A DNA stretch of 64,000 bases, from the NCBI GenBank assembly GCA_946811695.1, contig OX328124.1, positions 30,827,148-30,891,147 of the forward strand, given 5' to 3'. Within the stretch, counting starts at the first letter, position 1. Each line of letters starts with the position of its first letter. Both the position numbers and the translations under genes were made by a program. The notes below the pieces were generated by a model. The model was given only the letters and a program-made list of their open reading frames with translations. It ran no database searches and was not told the origin of the DNA. This stretch comes from Gonocerus acuteangulatus. Taxonomy: Eukaryota; Arthropoda; Insecta; Hemiptera; Coreidae. Positions 56,465 through 64,000 of this stretch are shown here, piece after piece.

Positions 56465-56583
56465 TTTTTTTTTTTACGGCGCGTCAACAAGTTGTGGCTA
56501 TTAGCGCTGACATCCAGGGTGCAATCAGGAATTTTCTCCTGCTTATGAATCCAGCGCGCTAGCCACTAGACCACGGGAGACCC
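56465..56583 (-). mobile_element. SINE family b, internally deleted, with target duplication
   Basis: Minus strand: GGTCTCCCGTGGTCTAGTGG, CATAAGCAGGAGAAAATTCC (the B-box region is deleted), GGATGTCAGCGCTAATAGCC, GACGCGCCGTAAAA. The direct repeat GAGAAGGTGT at 56456-56465 and 56585-56594 is its target duplication. Confidence 0.8.
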
Positions 56584-56777
56584 CGAGAAGGTGTGTTATC
56601 ATGAAAGGAGCCCCACTATCCATCTTAGATTAAACCATGCCTCTTGAAGGTAATATTTTGCCTTTTCTTTCGACAAATTAACGAGGAACATTGTCGTGTG
56701 TTAAATAAATAATTTAAAAATGTGCTTAAAGTAAAAATAAAAGAAACATAATTTTGCTCTTGATTTTCTATAAAGAA

Positions 56778-57075
56778 AGTTCAGATAGAATTTATTTACA
56801 AAAAAAAAACATAGTCGTTTTGGATTTATAAAACGCTAAAAATGCTTGAAAATACATTCACAAAATATTAATTTTTTTTCACCTCCATAGCTATGCATAA
56901 TCGTAAGAATCGAATCGAATATATTCCTTGGCTTTGTTTGGGGTTTTGGATTTCACTCTTATCCGAAAAAATCTGAAATTTTATATGTACATTAACTCAT
57001 TAACATCGGTGAAGGATAAGTCGTGGCTAATGGCACGTCTTTGAAATATAGACAGTAATTCTAACTATCCTTATG

Positions 57076-57107
<32 letters not shown>

Positions 57108-57117
57108 GGGGGGTGTG
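56778..57117. other. AT-rich spacer with a short (TA)n/(GT)n
   Basis: (TA)n at 57074-57098 passing into GTGTGTGTGGGGGGG. No gene. Confidence 0.4.
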
Positions 57118-57171
57118 GGTGAGGTTACATCAGTGGTAGAGCACTAATATGCTGGACGACCTGAGTACAAA
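57118..57171 (+). mobile_element. SINE family a head fragment
   Basis: GGTGAGGTTACATCAGTGGT AGAGCACT, GGACGACCTGAGTACAAA: A box and a mutated B box. Confidence 0.6.
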
Positions 57172-57567
57172 GACATGATTTTCATGTCATTATTATAACC
57201 GTTACCTAAAATTTACTGGTGTTATATTTCATTAAAGAATATTGCAGTGCTAAAAAAATATTATAATAGACAAGTGAATAATTGTTAATAAATTCCACTA
57301 TCCCAGTCAGACTTGAATCAGAATTATTTAGAGAAATTACATTTAAACTTTAAAAACAATTGAAATGGATCAATGCTTCTTGAAACCGGTCAAGGTTAGT
57401 TACGGAAAAATTACACTTCATTTAACATTGGCGGTAAATTAGCTTAAAATGAAACTAGACAAAAAGGCCCAATAAAGCGTGAAATATTATTCTAAATGTA
57501 CATCAAAATAAATAGAATAATATTATATCTCTATGTTTAATAAAACGTTCGGTGCAAAAAAGAGAAT
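57172..57567. other. AT-rich spacer
   Basis: No gene recognised. Confidence 0.4.
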
Positions 57568-57650
57568 CATAGGTAGTATGTAAAGATGGAATGGTTGGGA
57601 TTCGGCTAAATAAACCTCAATATGATTTTGTTTTAAAAATCTATATTTCG

Positions 57651-57684
57651 GACGTTTCGGCTACTCATTGGTAGCCTTCGTCAG
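57651..57684 (-). ncRNA. Hammerhead ribozyme-like motif, left half of copy 3
   Basis: Minus strand: CTGACGA, stem II GGCTAC/GTAGCC (6 bp, 6-nt loop), GAAAC, GTC. Flanks TTTTAG and CGAAAT can pair as stem I with one mismatch. All core positions fit CUGANGA...GAAA...UH, with a minimal ACGT stem III. Confidence 0.72.
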
Positions 57685-58011
57685 CTAAAATGACAAAAAA
57701 ATAAATTAATACAAAACCAAAAAAATTATAATTGTGATAGGTAACAGAACTATAGATACAATTAACTTATAAAAGAACATATCGTCTTAAATTCATAGAA
57801 TGAGTAGAATGAAAAAGTAAATAGGTACAATAATTGGTTTTAATAGTAATTAGTAACGTTAATTGTAAAACTATTTACTTTTTCACTCTACTCATTCTAT
57901 GAATTTAAGACGATATGTTCTTTTATAAGTTAATTGTATCTATAGTTCTGTTACCTATCACAATTATAATTTTTTTTGTTTTTGTATTAATTTCTTTTTT
58001 TGTCATTTTAA

Positions 58012-58045
58012 CTGACGAAGGCTACCAATGAGTAGCCGAAACGTC
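58012..58045 (+). ncRNA. Hammerhead ribozyme-like motif, right half of copy 3
   Basis: Same core as the left half (CTGACGA, six-pair stem II, GAAAC, GTC). The upstream flank has changed to TTTAA, which weakens stem I. Confidence 0.68.
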
Positions 58046-58164
58046 CGAAATATAGATTTTTAAAACAAAATCATATTGAGGTTTATTTAGCCGAATCCCA
58101 ACCATTCCATCTTTACTTATCACCTCGACGGCTAACTATCTAATCATCATCATAGGTAGTATGT

Positions 58165-58868
58165 TTGACCAGTCCCATAGATTTCGTAATATTAATGGTC
58201 CTTCAATTATTACTTTATTGATAACAACGTTTTTTATTTATTTTTTTTTTTTTTTACAGGTTATCAACAGGTCACTACCCTGTTTTAATCAAAATGGAGT
58301 GGATCATATTCCGACCGAAACCTTAAGTCAAGATGAAGTATTCTACATCTTGGTACTCACTACGCACAGTGGGGCCAAACGACATATTGTGTTTCAAAAA
58401 AAGCTACAGTCTCTAAATCCCAACCGATTTCAATGAAAGTTTTTTTAAATGAAAGCTAATAAAATTGAAAACAACTTCCTTTAGTCAGATTATTATTTTC
58501 TGTTTCCCCTTTTTATTAAATTACTTGTAAACAAGTTAAATTCACGAAGTTTTTCAATTGAACATAAAATAAAATGTCATTCAACTCACCAATTCCTGAG
58601 CCATTTTTGAAACACGATATGCCCCACCGTGCGGCAGCCACCAAGTGTCCATATTATTATTTAATATAATAATTAATTGATACAAAGGTGGTCCTTATTT
58701 TTCTCCTACGTACATTAGGTACATCAACTCCTTATAAAAAAAATGTCTTTAAGTTCAATGGAATCTTATTATTCATAAGCTCAGCCATGGCGTGATGATA
58801 ATCTTTGTAATTTTGCCAGTATTTATACGTCCCCTCGTTTTAAAACATAAATTTTAAATTAAAAAGAA
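58165..58868. other. Unassigned region with a dispersed low-copy repeat
   Basis: Positions 58290-58650 share AAATCGG..., TTTTTGAAACACGA and the GCACAGTGGGGCCAAACGAC-type block with 12900-12970 and 27140-27240. No gene seen. Confidence 0.4.
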
Positions 58869-59395
58869 AGTCCGACTCGCAGGAACTGCATCATCTTAGC
58901 GCGGTTCCGTTCTTATCCGAAGTGCGATTAGGAAAGGAATAGTAGCTGCTATTGGTAGGTTTTGATCTTTCGTTAAAAATATAAAATAAAATCTCAAAGA
59001 GAAGGAAGCTTAAAGCGCCACATATGGCAACTGACAGTTTTCTAAGCGGATGGGACTCTCCCGTCATCGCGACGCTTACTCTAGGAAAACTCTATTACCA
59101 ATATGATTCTTATTTTCTCAGCTTTAATGAAATACTCATTCCACCGTTAAATAAACTTAAAAAACAATCACATTGCCCCATCGAAATTTGCTTCAGAATC
59201 TTTTTTTTAGAGAATTTAGTAAGCTTTTGAATGGTTACATCGTACTTCCCACGATTTCTTACCTGTTTTGAAGATATTAAGGGGGGGGGGGAAATGGTGC
59301 TAATACCTACCGATAGCTGCTATATTCCTTCACTAATCGCACTTGAGATAAGAACGGAACCGCGCTAAGATGAAGCAGTTCCTGCGGGTCGGACT
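58869..59395. mobile_element. Composite-type TIR element, short copy
   Basis: Left end AGTCCGACTCGCAGGAACTG; right end complement AGTCCGACCCGCAGGAACTG. The arms extend about 95 bp (TTAGCGCGGTTCCGTTCTTA, AGTGCGATTAG, AGCAGCTATCGGTAGGT-like). 527 bp, no ORF. This copy has the clearest pair of complete inverted ends in the family. Confidence 0.82.
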
Positions 59396-59825
59396 TTTTT
59401 GTTGTCAGACAAATTAATGTGTTATGTGAAACTGACAGTTTTCTAAGCGGATGGGACTCTCCCGTCATCGCGACGCTTACTCTAGGAAAACTCTATTACC
59501 AATATGATTCTTATTTTCTCAGCTTTAATGAAATACTCATTCCACCGTTAAATAAACTTAAAAAACAATCACATTGCCCCATCGAAATTTGCTTCAGAAT
59601 CTTTTTTTTAGAGAATTAAGTAAGCTTTTGAATGGTTACATCGTACTTCCCACGATTTCTTACCTGTTTTGAAGATATTAAGGGGGGGGGGATGGTGCTA
59701 ATACCTACCGATAGCTGCTGTATTCCTTCACTAATCGCACTTGAGATAAGAACGGAACCGCGCTAAGATGAAGCAGTTCCTGCGGGTCGGACTTTTTTGT
59801 TGTCAGACAAATTAATGTGTCATGT
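59031..59825 (+). repeat. Tandem duplication, period about 401 bp
   Basis: 59031-59425 and 59432-59825 are almost identical (both start CTGACAGTTTTCTAAGCGGA). The unit includes most of the TIR element and its right end, so a second right end falls at 59793. The two matching frames (59024-59230, 59419-59619) reflect this duplication. Confidence 0.9.
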
Positions 59826-60432
59826 TTATATTATAATATAAATATTATGTTTATAAGAAGAGCAAATCACTTTAATTGCGGTATAAAATATTGTTGCTAG
59901 CTAAATCTAAGTATTATATAAGCTCATAAGGAAAAAATGGTGCTAATGACTCAGATTTCGATACACCATAAAAGAAAAAAAAATTAAGGACTATATACAA
60001 AGATTCCGAAGTATTTCATGTCTGTTAATAAAATATTTTATTCTAATCCCAATAACGCAACACTTATACACAAATAAACTTTTTTTAGGTATCTATTTAA
60101 TACGTATAAAATAAGATTATAATGAGCAATCCGCTGTGGCTTACACCAAGTACTACCACCGTGTGGAGTGCAACTAGTATAAACCGGTACGTCAGTACCA
60201 CTGTGGTATGTAAAGAGCGGCTGTTCTGATACTGGCAAAAATTAGAAATCCTACATTCCTACAGTTGTTTGGAGGCTTATCTTTATGACCCTAGAAAGGA
60301 ACTTACAGATGACGAGGGTCCACTGGGCGATACCTGTACTGGGAATGCACTCCACCCTAAGCCTCCTAGCTCCTCACCTTTGAATTCATATGATTTCGTT
60401 CAATGAATTTAAAAAAAAAAAATTAATAAATA
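59826..60432. other. AT-rich spacer
   Basis: A minus-strand 66-codon frame (60038-60238) has no recognised family. Confidence 0.35.
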
Positions 60433-61645
60433 GATGAAAACTTCTGAAAATAGGGAATACCAAAAACAATTCTAAAGAACAAAATCAACACCAGTACAGT
60501 AATCTAGATATTCATAGTGCATCTTCGAATTCCAAGGTACCGTTGAAACAAAATATTGTTTCTATATATACGTATCCTGTTTTATTGACTAATACATTTG
60601 ACTACTATAAGCAATCACAAAAATAACGAGCAGTGAAAAAAAACTGTAGGAAACACACAAAAAGATTCGTTCAAATGAACGAAATTACCTATGTTTTAAG
60701 CACTTATTTCTCCAAATATGACCATCCCATCGCAAATGTCTTCAAAACATTTTTTGTAGAAAATTTAGTAACCTTTCGAATGGTAATCTTTTGCTTGCCA
60801 AGATTCAAAACCGTTTTCGTGATATTAATGAAAATATACGAAGTTCCCAAAACTTTTCATGTCTAAAAATGAAATATTTTATTTTAATCCTTCCTTTACT
60901 CCAAACGTAACCAAATTTTCAACATATTAGTTTTGATAAAATTCAAACATGCAGAAAATGTTTCAACTGTAGCCCATGATTCTAAGTACCAAAATCAAAG
61001 ACAAAAAGAACAGTTCGAATAAGCGAAATCAATTACTTTAATGTTTTAAGCACTTATTTCTCCGATTGACATCGCCTAATCAAAACTTTCATTAGAACCT
61101 TTTTTGTAGAGCATTTAGTAAGCATTCTAATGGTAATCTTTTGTTTACCAAGATTCTCAACCTTTTTTGAGATATTAAGGAAAGTATACAAAGTTACCAA
61201 AACGTTTCATGTCTGTTCATAAAATATTTTATTCTAACCCTTCCTTAACTCCAAACGTAACATAACTTTCAACATATTAGTTTTAATGAACGTAGAACAT
61301 GCAGATAATGTTTCAACTGAATCCCGTGATTCTAAGTTCCCAAACCAAAAACGGTATTCAAAAACTATTTTTCCAATTTTCTCGAAAACGGTTTAAGCTA
61401 TCGCCTTGAAAATGGTTTCATTCGTTTTGCTAGCCCAAGAAGCCTATAAAAAGAGTACTTACAAGCTTATGAACTAAAAAACGTAAGCGTTACGATTTTT
61501 TCTGCGCGAATTTCGCCCCAAACGCCATCTTCCAGTGGGCGGATTTTGCTGGTTAACGAACTTGATCTTTCAAATTAGACGACTGATTTTTGTACCAAAT
61601 TTCATCAAAATCGGACCATCAGGGAAGCCAGAAATGAGCGAACAG

Positions 61646-61696
<51 letters not shown>
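60433..61696 (+). repeat. Composite element, copy E (5'-truncated)
   Basis: Matches copy B from about 18823 (GAAAATAGGGAATACCAA) through the two 350-bp-type units to GAGCGAACAGACAAA and (TA)n (61651-61696). There copy D begins. The element end beyond (TA)n is missing. Confidence 0.7.
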
Positions 61697-61700
<4 letters not shown>

Positions 61701-61793
61701 TCCGACTCGCAGGAACTGCCTCATCTTAGCGCGGTTCCGTTCTTATCCCTAGTCTAATTTCGAAAGATTAAAATAGAAGCAGTTATTATTTTG

Positions 61794-61968
61794 TTGAGAG
61801 GAGATCGTTGACCGTTGATGATGCAAGGTAGGGATTGTCCGGGTTCGGTCACTGCTACTTAATAATACATACCCCATATGTGTATGTATGTGGGCATATA
61901 TATGTACATATGTGTGCGTGTATATGTGTATGTGTATATGCATATATATAAATATATATATATATATA

Positions 61969-62013
<45 letters not shown>

Positions 62014-62160
62014 AGGTATATTTACATAGATATGTGCATATATTAGTGTTAAATATGTCCTACTTGTATTTACAGCCCTGATGAAGGCTTGAAGTTCAAG
62101 CCGAAACGTCGGCACAATAAAACCATTTTTACGATAAAAGTAGCAGTGACCGAACCCCGA
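61794..62160 (+). mobile_element. Penelope-like element with hammerhead, copy 4
   Basis: Target duplication CAGTTATTATTTTG / CAGTTATTGTTTTG (13 of 14) at 61780-61793 and 62161-62174. The left end has AGATCGTTGACCGTTGATGA and then GTCCGGGTTCGGTCACTGCT, which is mirrored at the right end (AGCAGTGACCGAACCCCGAC). The middle is (TA)n-like. The right part has one hammerhead-like motif. Confidence 0.78.
62078..62110 (+). ncRNA. Hammerhead ribozyme-like motif in copy 4
   Basis: CTGATGA, stem II GGCTTGA/TCAAGCC (7 bp, 3-nt loop AGT), GAAAC, GTC, with GCC before and GGC after giving three pairs of stem I. The core is complete. Confidence 0.72.
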
Positions 62161-63355
62161 CAGTTATTGTTTTGGTTCCAACAGTCTTGAAAGGTAGGAT
62201 TTACAATCTTACCTGGAAGGGTCGGCATCACTAGAAACATTCCCGCTAGTTACAAGGTCTTGGAATCTTGGAACTCTATATTTCTAACAATAAATTGTTT
62301 TTCTTATTTTACTAAACCTGTTTTATTTTCGAATACATTATCCAACTATAAGCAATTAAAAAATAACAAGGAATAAAAAACAGACAAAAAGAACAGTTCG
62401 AATAAGCGAAATCAATTACTTTAAAGCTTTAAGCTCTTATTTCTCCGATTGTCATCGCCTAATCAAAACTTTCTTAAGAACCTTTTATGTAGAGCATTTA
62501 ATAAGCTTTCTAATGGTATTCTTCCGTTTACCAAGATTTTCAACCGTTTTCGAGATATTAATGAAAGTTCCCAAAATTTACATTATTTCTAGCAACAGAA
62601 AATTGGTCTCATTTTTCATATCCTGTTTTGCACACAAAATTTTCCCAACATAAGAAATTACAAAAATAAAAAGCAATAAAAAACAAAGGGAAAGAGACAA
62701 AAATTACAAAAAGAACGACAAAAACCCGTTCTTAAGAACAAAACAGACGTATTTGAAGTTTTAAGCACTTATTTCTCCGATTGACATAACCTAATCAAAA
62801 ATAGTTTTAGAATATTTTTTGTAGAGAATTTAGAAAGCTTTCAAATAGTTTCTATCCACTTACCACGATTTCCCAACCGTGTTCGAGATATTAATGAAAG
62901 TATACGAAGTTCCCAAAACTTTTCTTGTCTGTTCTATTTTATTCTAACCCTTCCTTAACTCCAAACGTAACAAAACTTTCAACATATTAGTTTTAATGAA
63001 CGTAGAACATGCAGATAATGTTTCAACTGAATCCCGTAATTCTAAGTACCCAAACCAAAAACGGTATTCAAAAATTATTTTTCCAATTTTCTCGAAAACG
63101 GTTAAAGCTATCGCCTTTAAAATGGTTCCATTCGTTTTCTCAGCCCAAGAAGCCTATAAAAAGAGTACTTACAAGCTTATGAACTCAAAAACGTAAGCGT
63201 TACGATTTTTTTTGCGCGAATTTCGCCCCAAATGCCATCTTCCAGTGGGCGGATTTTGCTGGTTAACGAACTTGACCTTTCAAATTGGACGACGGATTTT
63301 TGTACCAAATTTCATCAAAATCGGACCATCAGGGAAGCCAGAAATGAGCGAACAG

Positions 63356-63359
<4 letters not shown>

Positions 63360-63408
<49 letters not shown>

Positions 63409-63433
63409 TATACATATATATATATATATATAA

Positions 63434-63478
<45 letters not shown>
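63360..63478. repeat. (TA)n array of composite element D
   Basis: About 120 bp with regular AAATATATACATATAT interruptions. Confidence 0.9.
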
Positions 63479-63480
<2 letters not shown>

Positions 63481-63701
63481 AATTTGAACTACCATCATTT
63501 TCGGTTTCCAGAGGTTCTGAAACGCAAAATTTTCTAGTCGGCACTTCCTGATTGTTTCATTGTATCAACCCTATAAGCGGGGTTCCTCCCTATGAGGGAG
63601 GGAGGAACCGCGCTAAAAAAAAAATATATTATCTAGAACCCAAGTCATGAAGATTAGAGTAATTTGAAACGTTTTGAATAGAGATCTCAGCGAGGCAAGT
63701 A

Positions 63702-64000
63702 CAGTAGAACTTGGATAATTCGAACCCCTGGGGACTGATGAAAAAGTTCGAATTATCCAAAATTCGAATTACAAAATTTTTTGAAAATAAAATCGATCTT
63801 CATATTTTCACAGAGTTTAAAATTAAAACAAACAAAAAATTAAATAAAGTTATTTAAAGAAAAACAAAAATTGCACTAATTGATGATTAAGTCCATAAGT
63901 AATAAATTACTTTCCAAAAAAGTAAAAATAAATGGCTTTGAAAAAAGTCTGAAATTGTTGTTTGCTTCTCTGATTAATCACAAAAGATTCTAAAACATTT
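63702..64000 (+). mobile_element. pogo/Tigger-like element, 5' end (runs off the window)
   Basis: TA at 63700-63701 followed by CAGTAGAACTTGGATAATTC and GAAC, then a nearby inverted GTTCGAATTATCC. CAGTAGAAC(C/T)T.GATAAT..GAAC is the pogo/Tigger terminal repeat pattern within Tc1/mariner. No transposase is visible before the window ends. Confidence 0.72.

Larger units (their letters stand above)
55100..56777 (+). repeat. Large inverted repeat, right arm
   Basis: Complement of 46908-48252 with very high identity (for example ACATTAAATTGCACAGCTAT and GGAGCCCCACTATCCATC). It carries a hAT-like MITE, a piggyBac-like fold-back (56260-56406) and a family-b SINE with its own target duplication. The piggyBac-like part is missing from the left arm. 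Confidence 0.85.
57582..58150. mobile_element. Penelope-like inverted dimer, copy 3
   Basis: A perfect 14-bp target duplication CATAGGTAGTATGT lies at 57568-57581 and 58151-58164. The two halves are near-perfect complements meeting near 57850. Each holds a hammerhead-like motif pointing outward and ends in GTTGGGATTCGGCT plus the mirrored 14-bp sequence GTAAAGATGGAATG. Only the right end continues into CACCTCGACGGCTAACTATC. No coding sequence. Confidence 0.82.
61700..63617 (+). mobile_element. Composite TIR element, copy D
   Basis: Left end GTCCGACTCGCAGGAACTGC; right end GGGAGGAACCGCGCTAAAA. The interior resembles copy A at the 5' side and B/C/E at the 3' side, with (TA)n at 63360-63478. 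It carries a Penelope-like insertion at 61794-62160. Confidence 0.75.

Noticed and set aside
63361..63544. Open frames rich in Tyr-Ile
   Set aside because: Direct translations of (TA)n arrays; the same applies at 19970, 21310, 27307, 30359, 38505 and 50281.

Overview
The window looks like intergenic DNA from an AT-rich animal genome, most probably an arthropod. The support is indirect: a DUF4817-type helix-turn-helix pseudogene, a mariner helix-turn-helix fragment, non-LTR retrotransposon gag, endonuclease and C-terminal pieces of the kind common in insects and mites, a multi-copy protein with the SDEHGERFHQDI motif, a Penelope-type GIY-YIG endonuclease remnant, and tRNA- and 5S-derived SINEs. 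I find no intact conventional host gene, no functional tRNA or rRNA gene, and nothing bacterial or CRISPR-like. Most long open frames are translations of (TA)n arrays or shadows of repeats.

Layout. 0-17 kb: a decayed LINE gag (about 1-2.1 kb), the 5' part of a repeat with a GTCCGACTCGC terminus (2.55 kb), a frameshifted DUF4817 gene (3.7 kb), a LINE C-terminal fragment (5.75 kb), a SINE (11.8 kb), a Harbinger-type MITE (12.45 kb), a Penelope-like element with a hammerhead motif (14.2 kb), a LINE endonuclease pseudogene (15.2 kb) and a TA-flanked MITE (16.7 kb). 17-31 kb: a nested block in which a 3.3-kb Penelope-like insertion carries a 2.9-kb composite element, itself carrying a hAT-like MITE. 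An inverted, nearly identical copy of the composite lies at 27.3-30.4 kb. A 62-bp tandem repeat and an inverted-repeat element lie between them. 31-46 kb: SINEs of several architectures, LINE fragments, a candidate two-exon gene (33.8-34.4 kb, minus), the Penelope GIY-YIG remnant (38.1 kb), a 144-147-bp tandem array, a 5S-derived SINE and a decayed coding region of unknown family (43.7-44.2 kb). 46-57 kb: two inverted arms of about 1.35 and 1.68 kb separated by 6.8 kb, several MITEs and the SDEHGERFHQDI frame. 57-64 kb: a Penelope-like inverted dimer with two hammerhead motifs and a perfect 14-bp target duplication, a TIR element with a 401-bp tandem duplication, further composite elements, and a pogo/Tigger-like end running off the window.

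The most interesting system is the set of Penelope-like elements. At least three carry a hammerhead-like core (CUGANGA, stem II, GAAAC, GUC). Four have 13-15-bp target duplications. Three are inverted dimers whose outer ends mirror a short sequence different in every copy, while a tail sequence is present at one end only. The second theme is a modular SINE network in which tRNA-like and 5S-like heads share the same central and 3' modules. All family calls were made by eye from translations and base matching, without database searches.
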